64,000 bases of DNA from Natrinema halophilum (GTDB lineage Archaea; Halobacteriota; Halobacteria; Halobacteriales; Natrialbaceae): assembly GCF_013402815.2 (NCBI RefSeq), contig NZ_CP058601.1, positions 2,852,001-2,916,000 on the forward strand, read 5' to 3'. Shown here piece by piece: positions 55,563 to 64,000 of this stretch (position 1 is the first letter of the stretch; each line of letters starts with the position of its first letter). Position numbers and translations under genes: made by a program. The notes under the pieces are model-generated. The model worked only from the letters and a program-made list of their open reading frames with translations, did not search any database and was not told the origin of the DNA.

Positions 55563-57028
55563 AGGAACGGACGATACCCGACGGCTCGAGGCTCCACGTC
55601 AGGTCGATCGTTTGCCGTGCGATGGACGACATGAGTCGATCAGTCGTCCTGGTAACGGGCGTCTTGTTCGTGTACCAGGACGGGGTTCGCAATCTTCGTT
55701 ATCTGCTTCCGTTCGTCCTCCTGTACTTTCTCGCAGCAGCGCTGTGGGAGAGTCTCTACTGGTATCGATTCACCTACCGCGTGACGGACGAAGACGAGAT
55801 AAGCATCCGCTCCGGCGTGCTTCGGCGTCGTCACCGCACGGTTCCATTCGGTCGGATCGAGCACGTACGGCTGCTCGAATCCCCCGCGAGCCGTCTGTTC
55901 GGCGTTACCGGCGTCCACTGCGAGACCGCCGGAACGCGAGATAAAAGCGAAGTCAAACTCCGATACGTCTCTCCGGAGACGGCGAGCCGGCTGCGGAAAA
56001 CGCTCGAGTCGAGCCGTCTCGATCGGCCACACGAGTCTCGTTCGGACGAAACGCGGTTATACGACCTCTCGGCGCGCCAGTTAGCGGCGTACAGCCTGCT
56101 CAGAATCCATTACGCCCCGGTGATCTTCGCGGTCGGAACCGTCGTTTCGATTGCGGTCCTTCCGTTCGAGGCGACGGCCTCGCTCGATGCGCTGGTCGTT
56201 ACGTCCGTCCGGTCTGCGCTTCCCGCCGGCTTTGGACTATCGAAGTGGGGAGTATTGATCGTTCTCGCGATCATCGCTGGCTGGGTCGTCGGTGCCGCCC
56301 GGACGGCAATTAGACTGTATGGATTTCAACTCACGCGCGATGACGGCACGCTGTACCGACGTCACGGACTCCTCACTCGAGTCGAAGAAGAGATCCCGAT
56401 CGACAACGTCCAGATCGTCCGGTGTAGTGACAACCCGCTCGTTCGAGCCTTCGGGCAGACGGAACTCGAAATCCAGACGGCGGGTGGAAGCGAGATCATG
56501 CCGTTCGACTCGAAGACGACGCTCGTTCCGTTAGCGCCTCGCGCAGACGCCGAGGAAATCGCACGACTGATCCTCCCCTTTGACCTCGACGATGCGGCGA
56601 CCATCCCGAAATCCGCACGGAAGCGATACGTTGTCCGGTATCTGCTGGTCGTGGTGCTCGCTCTCTCTGCGACAGTCTTCGGTCGGGATTATGCCGCTGC
56701 GCTCGCATCGATCCCGCTTGCTGCGTACGCTATTCCGATGTTAATGGTACCAGTCGCGGCACACGTTCGCTGGTCCAGTATCTCGTATACCTTCGGAACA
56801 GACCATCTTCGGATTTGTAACGGGTTCTGGCGACGGCGGGAGTACATCCTGCCCTACCGAAACGTACAGCGGTACACCGTCTCACAGACTATACTGCAGC
56901 GCCGTCACGATCTCTCGACGCTGCGGATCGAAACGGCCGCATTTCCGCTTTCGATCGGTGCGAGTGTCCCCGACATGGATACTGAAACCGCGATAGGATT
57001 CGGTGATCGATTGCGCAGGCACCTGTAA
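55559..57028 (+). CDS. multi-PH-domain membrane protein, YdbT-like
   Basis: A 489-residue partner of the preceding gene, with three bPH_2 units each behind a pair of membrane segments. The units show the repeated pattern I(S/R)SGVLRRRHRTVPFGRIEHV, LYRRHGLLTRVEEEIPIDNVQ and LRICNGFWRRREYILPYRNV, followed by phi-FG-type turns and ETAGT, QTAGGS or ETAAF. This is the YdbT architecture. Translation is coupled to the YdbS-like gene by an ATGA overlap. It acts in the cell membrane; molecular function is unknown. Confidence 0.87.
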   Translation: MKERTIPDGSRLHVRSIVCRAMDDMSRSVVLVTGVLFVYQDGVRNLRYLLPFVLLYFLAAALWESLYWYRFTYRVTDEDEISIRSGVLRRRHRTVPFGRIEHVRLLESPASRLFGVTGVHCETAGTRDKSEVKLRYVSPETASRLRKTLESSRLDRPHESRSDETRLYDLSARQLAAYSLLRIHYAPVIFAVGTVVSIAVLPFEATASLDALVVTSVRSALPAGFGLSKWGVLIVLAIIAGWVVGAARTAIRLYGFQLTRDDGTLYRRHGLLTRVEEEIPIDNVQIVRCSDNPLVRAFGQTELEIQTAGGSEIMPFDSKTTLVPLAPRADAEEIARLILPFDLDDAATIPKSARKRYVVRYLLVVVLALSATVFGRDYAAALASIPLAAYAIPMLMVPVAAHVRWSSISYTFGTDHLRICNGFWRRREYILPYRNVQRYTVSQTILQRRHDLSTLRIETAAFPLSIGASVPDMDTETAIGFGDRLRRHL

Positions 57029-57200
57029 CCAACGATCAGCCGTCGCCTGACAGCCGGAGCACCGCTGTCGATGTGACACAGCCGCGATCACGAGTCGAGT
57101 GATTAGAGACATTCGTTCCCGAATCGAACGACTGGACGTCGAGCAAGCGGCCAGAAACTCGGCGTGTGGCTATTCCGAGACGGAACCGACGTGAGCCGAG

Positions 57201-58379
57201 TTACTCGAGATAATCGTTCTCGAGCGCGTCCTCGAGGCGCTCCCGTTCGCGTCGGAGATCCTCGAGTTCGGCTTCGACACGGCCGTCGGTCAACCGCTCG
57301 CGCTCGGCGGCCGTAAGCTGATCGACGGCCTGGGCTGCGGTCTGGAGGCGGTCGTAGTCGGTGTCGGTCGTGAGCAGTCGAACGTCGCGCAGTGCCGCGA
57401 CGGTGTCCTCGTCGGCGACGCGGTCGACGAACGGGCGATACTCCCGCGCACGGCAGCGGAGCGCGCCGGCCGGTTCCGGCGGCCAGTCGATCGTCAGCGG
57501 CTCGGGTCCGATGCCGTCGAGATAGGTCCGCTGGGTTGCGACGTTGCGCTTGAGTTCGTCCGCGCTGTCGACGTAGTGGGAGAGCTTCGACCGGGAATAC
57601 TCGGCGTACTCGAGCAGTTCCGGAATCGTGTAGTCGCCGGCCGGATCGGTCCGAACGTAGCGCTCGAGATCGTCGGGCGGCCGTTCGTAGTTCACGAACG
57701 GGTACCATCGACTCCGCTCGAGCAAGTCGAATACCTCGCGTGTGGAGGCCTCGTGGCGGTACGATTCGAACGCGTCGCGGATCGCATCGTTGTAGGTCTC
57801 GACGGGGTCCCGGAGCCGTTCGACCGGCGCGTCCAGGTCGGCCGTCGCCAGTTCGAGCAGCCGTTCGCGCTCGCCGATCTCGTCGTCGATCGTCCGCAGA
57901 CGTTTGTTCGCGTCCGTCCGCGCATCCGCCAGTTCCTCGCGGGCGGCCTCGCGCTCGTCGAGCAGTTCCGAGAACGTCGCTGCGGGCTCGAGAGCGTCGT
58001 GGGCCCGCTCGAAGTCGGATTCGCTGAGTCGCCGCTTGTCGATCGCGTCGAGTGCGTCCTCGAACGCCTCGTGCTCGATGAGATCGTCGGATAGGTTCGA
58101 GACGAGCGTATCGAACCGCCCTTCGAGTTCGACGTACGCCTGAAAGTTCTCTCGGCCGGTCCCGGTCGCGCGGTCGACGTACTCGTCCAGCAGGTTCGTC
58201 GCGTCGTGGTAAGCCGTGGCAACCTCCTCAACGGACTCGTTGCCGTACTCCGCGATCCGTCGTTCGACCGTCTCGAGGCGTTGCCGGGCGGCCTCGAGCG
58301 ACTCGAGCGGGGTCGGTTCGTCGTCGCTCCCGGTACCGCCATTGGAGCCGACGTCCGACGGGTGGGCGCGCTCGCTCAT
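57201..58379 (-). CDS. haloarchaeal coiled-coil protein, function unknown
   Basis: A 392-residue soluble, highly charged protein dominated by long coiled-coil helices (for example 28-50, 120-190 and 350-388, with EAELEDLRRERERLEDALEN). A short non-helical middle contains SRWYPFVNYERPPDDLERYV. It starts one base after the hisI stop codon, so the two are an operon. I recognise no catalytic domain; it resembles a conserved haloarchaeal family of unknown role. Confidence 0.75.
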   Translation of the reverse strand: MSERAHPSDVGSNGGTGSDDEPTPLESLEAARQRLETVERRIAEYGNESVEEVATAYHDATNLLDEYVDRATGTGRENFQAYVELEGRFDTLVSNLSDDLIEHEAFEDALDAIDKRRLSESDFERAHDALEPAATFSELLDEREAAREELADARTDANKRLRTIDDEIGERERLLELATADLDAPVERLRDPVETYNDAIRDAFESYRHEASTREVFDLLERSRWYPFVNYERPPDDLERYVRTDPAGDYTIPELLEYAEYSRSKLSHYVDSADELKRNVATQRTYLDGIGPEPLTIDWPPEPAGALRCRAREYRPFVDRVADEDTVAALRDVRLLTTDTDYDRLQTAAQAVDQLTAAERERLTDGRVEAELEDLRRERERLEDALENDYLE

Positions 58380-58380
58380 C

Positions 58381-58749
58381 CTATTCGTAGACGGTGTCGG
58401 GGTCGAACACCTGTTCGCCGACGGTCTCGCCGTCGACTGTCCGATAGAAACACGACCGGTGGCCGGTGTGACACGCTCCGCCTTCCTGATCGACGAGGTA
58501 GAGGAGCGTGTCGGCGTCGCAGTCGACTCGGACCTCCTCGACCGTCTGCACGTGGCCGCTCGTCGCTCCTTTCTCCCAGAGCTCGTCCCGACTCCGGGAG
58601 TAGTAGTGGGCCCGCCCGGTCTCGCGCGTTTGCTCGAGCGCCTCCGGGGAGACGTACGCGAGCATCAGCACCTCGCCGGTTCCGGCGTCCTGTGCCACGG
58701 CGGGGACGAGTCCGTCCTCGCCGAAGTCGACCGAAACGTCGTCGTCCAT
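58381..58749 (-). CDS. hisI: phosphoribosyl-AMP cyclohydrolase
   Basis: Third step of histidine biosynthesis, opening the adenine ring of phosphoribosyl-AMP. The 122-residue single-domain enzyme has the conserved [20 protein letters not shown] (zinc and magnesium ligands) and [14 protein letters not shown] motifs and the N-terminal [20 protein letters not shown]. No HisE domain is fused. The coiled-coil gene follows immediately in the same operon. Confidence 0.97.
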   Translation of the reverse strand: MDDDVSVDFGEDGLVPAVAQDAGTGEVLMLAYVSPEALEQTRETGRAHYYSRSRDELWEKGATSGHVQTVEEVRVDCDADTLLYLVDQEGGACHTGHRSCFYRTVDGETVGEQVFDPDTVYE

Positions 58750-59040
58750 ACTCGAGGTGATGTTCGTCCGAGCGATAGGTCTTTTGCCGCGAACGAATCG
58801 CCGATGTCGAACTATCGGGTCCGAGTTTCCGCTGGTGACTCCCGCCCGCTCGTTTCAGGTGTCCGATGCGAGGTTGGTTCCGTTTCGTGGCGTTGTCGAT
58901 CGATCCGGGTCGAACTGTCGGAAATTCGCGAAAGCAATTCGCACTTTTCGGCTATAATATCTGTTTCCTTGATAGCTCTCTCTGATAACTTTCCTACTGA
59001 GAATCTGTCTGGCAAAAGGCACTCCATAGACAAATCACAC

Positions 59041-59262
59041 CTATTCACTGCTTTCATTCCTGAGAATCAGATACAAGGATATCCCGAGAATGCCTGGAAC
59101 AATATTGATCAACAGCAAAACCAGGATAATTAAAGAGGTCACTAACGGTCTGTTTATATTTCTTTTTCTCGCGTCGATATAGATGGCTGTTGCTAGTAAT
59201 ACTGCCAATACAAGCAAGATGGCAATTTCTATCGGTCCCAATGGTATGTTTAACCCGGCCAT
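59041..59262 (-). CDS. PLDc_N-like two-helix membrane protein
   Basis: A 73-residue protein with two hydrophobic segments (about 10-26 and 42-63). The pattern GPIEIAILLVLAVLL, then YIDARKRNINRP, then GILGISLYLILRNESSE resembles the PLDc_N (phospholipase D N-terminal-like) domain found in small membrane proteins. It lies 120 bases behind the split secreted gene on the same strand, and is AT-rich like it. The order secreted protein then small membrane protein repeats that at 36.3-37.2 kb. Confidence 0.72.
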   Translation of the reverse strand: MAGLNIPLGPIEIAILLVLAVLLATAIYIDARKRNINRPLVTSLIILVLLLINIVPGILGISLYLILRNESSE

Positions 59263-59382
59263 TATTGGTGGATTTGTTCTAATATACTAAAATCCTTATT
59301 ATATAAACTATCTACAGTTATATACAAAATCATCTTTTGAATATAACACTCGAAACTAGATCAGATGATCCTGAAACGTTTG

Positions 59383-60349
59383 TCAAGTCTCTATTCCGGA
59401 ATCAATGGTCCAGGAATCTGTATCACTACCTCCATCTCTCCCGAGAAGTTTTGAATATGGATATCCATCGTAGGCTGATACACCAATCACCGGCGCAAAA
59501 TGTTCCATATGGCCCTGTATATACGAAATATACCTCTCTTGAAATATATTGTCTTGAGGACCAGTCTTTCCAACCCGGTCAATTTTCTCCCATTCATCAA
59601 CTTTACCATCATAAGACATGAAGTATGTAGTGTGTTTTGGGCTGTGTTTGTTTCGAGTGTTATAAATTCTTCCTCCTTTGTTATCTATCCTCCAATCCCA
59701 ATAGATTTTATGCTGCCATCTAAATGTAGTTGAGCCTAAAAGGCTGTTTTCTTCAACTATATTTGCATAGCTATCACTTCCTCTGCGTGCTGCAGTTCTA
59801 ACAGTCTGTGATCTGTTTGTTGTCACACTATCTTTCCATAGATCATTTTTTTTGATAAAGAGCGAGCGATTCTTGGTTATCTTCGTTTATGAGTTGTTCC
59901 ACATTATCTCTGTTCCATTTTAGAGAGCCAATCGTATTATTATCGTTCACATCTCTTCGATTGCTTTGTGTCCTCATTCTTGATGTGGCAATTTTGTTAC
60001 TTCTAACCATCTCAATTGGGTCCAATGATTCCAACTGATTGCGGCGGCCAGAAGCACGAATTTCATATATTACAGTTTCAGCGGGCCTGTTGAATATCAT
60101 TATTGCATTCTGTTCTTTTTCTGAGAGATTTTCCTCAAGTTCCTCACGTTCGTCTTCTTCACACTCCCGGTATTGCCTTATGAAATCATATACTTCTTCA
60201 AACCTATATGGGTTAAAATTGCGATAATCTTTGTTTTCGGCCATAACTTTCCCAGATAGTGAGGTGAAAGCGGTCATAACTGATGCCAAGGTAATAATAG
60301 CACCTCTTCGAGTAATTCTATCCATCATACTATGAAGTAGATTAAACAT
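59383..60349 (-). CDS. secreted protein gene split by a homopolymer frameshift
   Basis: The first frame (start ATG 60349, TATA-like TTTAATATT about 27 bases upstream) gives a signal with TRRGAIITLASVMTAFTSLS and then an acidic part (ECEEDEREELEENLSEKEQN). It stops at 59843 right after a run of eight A residues (plus-strand T run 59846-59853). Dropping one A would join it without a stop to the second frame, which reads VTTNRSQTVRTAARRGSDSY, STTFRWQHKIYWDW and YFMSYDGKVDEWEKID. The joined product is about 320 residues. The gene is AT-rich compared with its neighbours, suggesting transfer. Family unknown; it could be a toxin- or halocin-like exported protein. Confidence 0.65.
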
Positions 60350-60580
60350 GGTAATAAGCTTTGCTTTTGAATACAATATTAAAATCAATTATTTATATTA
60401 TGGGTAAAAATGTGAATACATCTCACAAAGGGTCCCCGATACTTAAAAAATTCAATAGTTGTTGCGTTTAGTTACAATGTCTAACCGAACTCGAGGTTCT
60501 AATGAGAACGTGATCAAGAGATACCGATTGGTAAGAAAACAGTGTCTCAACCACAGATAGACAAACCGGTACGTAAACTA

Positions 60581-60634
60581 CCCTACCCTATTTCGCTCGG
60601 GGGCAATGGCCCCACTCGCTCGTTGAGGGTAGGG
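60581..60634 (-). repeat. right-end hairpin of the tnpB element
   Basis: CCCTACCCT pairs with AGGGTAGGG across a 36-base inner part that itself contains GGGG...CCCC and repeated CGCTCG words. It lies 21 bases downstream of the tnpB stop. In IS200/IS605 elements the 3' end of tnpB and this flank form the guide RNA scaffold and the element end. Confidence 0.6.
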
Positions 60635-60654
60635 CTTTCGCGTGGACTCCCGTT

Positions 60655-61851
60655 CTACGCCGCATCAGCGGCGGGAAGGTCGTACTCTCCACTCACGTTC
60701 AGCGTCCCGCGATTCAAGCGCACGTCTACAGGTTCGCCTCCGTCGTCTGCGTTTTGCCGACGTCGGGGATACTGAAAATCGATGTTCTTTGCCGTCGCAA
60801 AGTCGCTGCACGACTTTGGTGCCTGTCGGATGTAATCCGATGACCGCGTTGTAGTCGGCGTGGTTCTGGTAGCCGCAATCCTGACACTCGAAGTCCTCGC
60901 CGCGGCGGTTGTCATCGTGGGTAAACCCACAGTCGAACACCGTTTCGACGTGTTCCGTGGGTCAACTTGGACGGCTTCGACGCCCTGCTCTCCGGCTTTA
61001 TATACGACGTACTGATAAAGACGACGGAACGCCCACAGATGGTGTCACGAGGCTTCTGGCACGTTCTCACGAATGTCGGTCAGGTTCCCGAACACGATAT
61101 GCGCACAGGTGTGAGTGAGAGCTTCGGCCACGATTTCGTTGGCGACACGATGCAGGAATATCTCGAAGCGACAGTCCGCTTTGCGCTCTACGCCTGCTAT
61201 CGCGTCGTGTTCGGCCCGCGTCCCGCACTGCTGGAGGTCGCCACGCTGCTTCTCGTACTCTCGCTTCCAGGGGTTAAACTCGTCTGCCGACCAGAACCGT
61301 CCGGTCGATGCGACTGCGAGTTGATTCACACCGAGGACTGTTCTGTGCTCGGTGGTGGAATTGGTGTCGCCGTCCTCTTTGAGCATCGACGCATGAAGAT
61401 ACCAGTCACCATCACGTCGGTGGAGTGTCGCCCGCCGAAACTCGTAGTCCTCGTTGGCGACGTACTTCGTCGGCGATTTTTCGACGTCGTCGGGAAGAAT
61501 GTACTCGCACTCGATACGTCCGTTCACGGTTGATAGCGAACCGTGGTTGCGGTGGAACGTGGCGCTTCGCTTGTCGTAGACGACGGTATCAGCCGTGAAC
61601 GTCGGACGAGACGTATCTTGGCCGTTCTTGAGGCGTTCGACGCCGCTCTTGACTGATTCGACGGCTTGGCGAATCCCCTTCTGGATGAGATTCGCGGTCA
61701 ACTTCGTGTTCTCACGTAGCTGGTCGTACAGGCCGCGTTCGGCCTTGGCTTTCGATGTGACGTGGTAGCCGTCGTCTCCGTGCCAGCACCACTCGCTCGC
61801 GGTGTTGGCACAGTATTTATCAGAATGAGTGTGTGGCAGATCGTCCGACAA
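60655..61851 (-). pseudogene. tnpB: inactivated TnpB (IS200/IS605, IS1341-type)
   Basis: The main frame 61851-61045 shows the TnpB N-terminus (SEWCWHGDDGYHVTSKAKAE, LTANLIQKGIRQAVESVKSG) and the wedge region with TFHRNHGSLSTVNGR. RuvC-I is damaged: VLGVNQLAVASTG lacks the usual GVDxN aspartate and several residues. RuvC-II reads HIVFGNL with Gly for the catalytic Glu. A TGA interrupts at 61045 and the frame continues HHLWAFRRLYQYVVYKAGEQ. A missing base then breaks the zinc finger (CSTCGFTHDD, CQDCGY), and a further shift leads to the C-terminus DLPAADAA. RuvC-III HADYN survives. It is dead as a nuclease. Confidence 0.88.
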
Positions 61852-61855
61852 TCCG

Positions 61856-61921
61856 TTACTGCCCGGTTAGCGTTATATCGCTGCGACCGGTGATCTGCGA
61901 ATCGCACTCGAGGAGATCGCT
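61856..61921 (-). pseudogene. relic of a serA-like 3' end
   Basis: The minus-strand codons read LLECDSQITGRSDITLTGQ before a TAA at 61856-61858. This matches the C-terminus of the SerA gene further on (LEEDSRIIGVSDITLNGQG). The similarity stops upstream of about 61921. It directly abuts the tnpB relic, so an old duplication or a second serA-like gene was probably removed around the insertion. Confidence 0.7.
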
Positions 61922-62058
61922 TCTTTGCAAGCGGGTAGTTCTCCATTCTCTCGACTCGCTGGTTGGCATCGCGAGCAAGTGAGCGATCAGCGTACGCTGA
62001 GCGAATTCAAACGGAAGATCCGGTTTCGAGGACGGTCGTGCCACGGTGGGACCAGCGG

Positions 62059-62334
62059 CTACGACTCTCGCCCGTTCCACCTCCAACTCGCGAGAGCGAC
62101 GAGCGCGACGGCGAGTACGACGAAGCCGATCGCAACGCCAATCGTGATAGCGGTGGTCGTCGACGCCGCGATCTGTCCCGACGCCAGCATGAGGCCCACT
62201 ACCAGCAGCAATAGGCCGAACATCGAGGCGATCGCGAGGCCGATCCCCTCGCGGACCATCCATCTCGTTTCTGCGGCGTCCTCGCGAGCGCTCGAGGTCG
62301 GCTGGTGTTCCGGGCCGCGGTATGGATTTGTCAT
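62059..62334 (-). CDS. two-helix membrane protein
   Basis: A 91-residue protein with a polar N-terminus (MTNPYRGPEHQPTSSAREDA) and two hydrophobic segments (about 34-54 and 62-84). The ATG at 62334 is preferred over the one 12 bases upstream. It lies 158 bases behind serA on the same strand. Function is unknown. Confidence 0.72.
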   Translation of the reverse strand: MTNPYRGPEHQPTSSAREDAAETRWMVREGIGLAIASMFGLLLLVVGLMLASGQIAASTTTAITIGVAIGFVVLAVALVALASWRWNGRES

Positions 62335-62492
62335 CTCCTTCCTCACCGCCTGAACGGAGTCTATCTACCAGCATAAACGGCGTTTGTGGCGATATGGACT
62401 CTCCGGTTCGCGGGTAGGCTTCGACAGAAGGGGTTCAGTAATCGACTCGAAGCGAACTCGACTCCTGCATCGATATCGTTGTTCGAGAGCAG

Positions 62493-64000
62493 TCAGCCCT
62501 GGCCGTTCAGCGTAATGTCGCTGACGCCGATGATCCGTGAGTCTTCCTCGAGTTCTGTTTTGGCCGCCGCGGGGACGTCATTGTCGACGTTGTAGACGGT
62601 CAGCGCTTCGCCGCCGATGGCCTCGCGGGCGTTGAACATGCCGGCGATGTTGACGCCGTGGTCGCCCATGACGGTACCGATCAGGCCGATGACGCCGGGT
62701 TCGTCGGTATTCCGCGTGATGACCATCCGGCCGTGGGGGATGGCGTCGACGCGGTAGCCGTCGATGCGGACGATCCGCGGATCGTCACCTGCAAAGAGGG
62801 TTCCGTCGACCGACACTTGGTCATCGTCGTTGCTGACGGTGACGGTGATCAGGCTCTGGAAGTCCTCGGCCTGTCGGGTTTTGGACTCGGTGACGTCGAC
62901 GCCGCGGTCCTCTGCAATCTGGGGCGCGTTGACCGCGTTGACCTGCCACTCGAGCGGTTCGAAGACGCCCTTGAGTGCCGAGGCGGTGACGAATTCGACG
63001 TCCTCGCTTGCGATGTCGCCCTCGTAGGTGACCTCGATGTCCTCGATTCGGCCGTCGAGCAACTGGGCTGCGACCTTGCCGGCGGTATCCGCGAGTTCGA
63101 TGTACGGTTCGACTCGGGGGAACGCGCTCTCGTCGATCGAGGGGGCGTTCAGCGCATTGGCGACTGGTTCCCCGACCAGTGCAGCGTTGACCTGTTTGGC
63201 TGTCGACGTGGCGACGTTCTCCTGTGCGGCCTCCGTCGAGGCCCCGAGGTGGGGCGTGACGATGATGTCGTCGTGCTCGAGCAGCGGCGAGTCAGCCGAG
63301 AGCGGTTCCTCGGCGAATACGTCCAGTGCCGCGCCGGCAACCGTGCCGTCGTCGACCTTGGCGGCCAGCGCGTCCTCGTCGACGACGCCACCCCGAGCGC
63401 AGTTGATCAGGTAGCCGTTTCCGAGCAGTTCGAGTTCGTCCTCGCTGATCAGCCCCTCCGTCTCCGGCGTCAGCGGAGTGTGGACGGTCAGGAAATCGGC
63501 CCGCTCGAGGCTCGCCTCGAGGTCTACGAGCTCGGCACCGATGCGCTGGGCACGTTCCTCGCTGATGTAGGGGTCGTAGGCGACGATGTCCATTCCCAGC
63601 GAGTCGAGTTTTTTGGAAACTTCCTGGCCGACGCGGCCGAGGCCGACGACGCCCAACGTCTTCCCGTCGAGCTCGGCACCGAGATAGTCGCTTTTCGCCC
63701 ATTCGCCGTTCTTCAGGCGGATGTGTGCCTGCGGGATCGAGCGGGCGGCCGCAAACGTCATCGCGACGGTGTGCTCGGCGGCGGCGCGAACGTTCCCCTC
63801 CGGGGCGTTGGCGACGATGACGCCGTGGTCCGTCGCAGCGTCGATGTCGATGTTGTCGACGCCGATCCCCGCTCGTCCGACGATAACCAATTCTTCGGCG
63901 GCCTCGAGGACCTCGTCGGTAACTTCGGTACCGGAGCGAACGATCAATCCGTTCGCGTCCGAGACCGCCTCGAGGAGGTCGTCGCCCTCGAGTTCGTAGC
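62493..64000 (-). CDS. serA: D-3-phosphoglycerate dehydrogenase (5' end outside window)
   Basis: First step of serine biosynthesis, oxidising 3-phosphoglycerate with NAD. The frame is open to the window edge, and about 25 N-terminal residues are missing. Visible parts are VGRAGIGVDNIDIDAAT, the NAD motif LGVVGLGRVGQEV, the catalytic arginine in INCARGGVVDE, and the Glu/His region with ITPH-like VTPHLGASTEAAQENVA. An intervening domain and a C-terminal ACT domain (ITRNTDEPGVIGLIGTVMG) follow, ending SDITLNGQG. This is the long archaeal form with an ACT domain, likely serine-regulated. Confidence 0.96.
   Translation of the reverse strand, partial: YELEGDDLLEAVSDANGLIVRSGTEVTDEVLEAAEELVIVGRAGIGVDNIDIDAATDHGVIVANAPEGNVRAAAEHTVAMTFAAARSIPQAHIRLKNGEWAKSDYLGAELDGKTLGVVGLGRVGQEVSKKLDSLGMDIVAYDPYISEERAQRIGAELVDLEASLERADFLTVHTPLTPETEGLISEDELELLGNGYLINCARGGVVDEDALAAKVDDGTVAGAALDVFAEEPLSADSPLLEHDDIIVTPHLGASTEAAQENVATSTAKQVNAALVGEPVANALNAPSIDESAFPRVEPYIELADTAGKVAAQLLDGRIEDIEVTYEGDIASEDVEFVTASALKGVFEPLEWQVNAVNAPQIAEDRGVDVTESKTRQAEDFQSLITVTVSNDDDQVSVDGTLFAGDDPRIVRIDGYRVDAIPHGRMVITRNTDEPGVIGLIGTVMGDHGVNIAGMFNAREAIGGEALTVYNVDNDVPAAAKTELEEDSRIIGVSDITLNGQG

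Noticed and set aside
1-64000. tRNA or rRNA genes
   Set aside because: No T-arm/acceptor-stem pattern or ribosomal RNA sequence was seen on either strand, though a scan by eye can miss a tRNA with an intron.

Overview
The window is a stretch of a haloarchaeal chromosome, probably from the Natrialbaceae or a close relative (inference). Evidence is the high GC, the strongly acidic proteins, the typical haloarchaeal 2Fe-2S ferredoxin, twin-arginine signal peptides, leaderless genes with a TATA box about 25-30 bases upstream, an ECF-type importer, PibD, and many decayed insertion sequences. Core genes (ileS, prs, glmM, hisI, serA, HIT protein, uracil-DNA glycosylase) alternate with accessory islands.

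Layout. 0-3 kb: a PiT phosphate transporter, a decayed second copy, and ferredoxin. 3-5.5 kb: remnants of an IS630-type and an IS6-type transposase and an IS200/IS605-like hairpin. 5.9-19.3 kb: a catabolic island with a UlaG-like metallo-hydrolase, a uronate-dehydrogenase-like enzyme, an SDR, a complete ECF importer (S, T and a double ATPase) with a nucleoside-deoxyribosyltransferase-like gene inside it, an acid-sugar dehydratase of the enolase superfamily, a LarA-like racemase/epimerase, an IclR regulator, an SCP2-like protein and a NicX/M29-like metalloenzyme. Similar palindromes lie in front of the regulator and the NicX-like gene. 19.3-22.3 kb: low coding density with a decayed creatininase-family gene. 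22.3-27.5 kb: HPP protein and a four-gene sugar ABC importer. 27.6-36 kb: pibD, small membrane proteins, HIT, DUF4870, UDG and ileS.

36.3-37.2 kb: a secreted bacteriocin-like protein with a two-helix membrane partner. 37.7-44.3 kb: a large secreted GH13 amylase, a secreted metallopeptidase-like protein and a 28-base tandem repeat that starts inside its 3' end. 44.4-48.6 kb: an HNOB-like protein, prs, a beta-propeller protein and glmM. 49-53.6 kb: DUF1059, an Lrp regulator, a TrkA-N protein coupled to an amino-acid permease with universal-stress domains, and a truncated Usp gene. 53.7-57 kb: a halocin C8-like precursor with ten C-terminal cysteines, a small membrane protein and a YdbS/YdbT-like PH-domain pair. 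57.2-58.7 kb: a coiled-coil protein with hisI. 59-60.3 kb: a PLDc_N-like two-helix protein next to a secreted gene split by a homopolymer frameshift. 60.6-64 kb: a dead tnpB, a relic of a serA 3' end, and serA running off the window.

Two systems stand out. One is the ECF-linked island, which looks like uptake and catabolism of an unidentified sugar-acid-like compound. The other is the group of three secreted-protein/small-membrane-protein pairs, one of them clearly halocin C8-like and beside PH-domain proteins whose Bacillus relatives give bacteriocin resistance.
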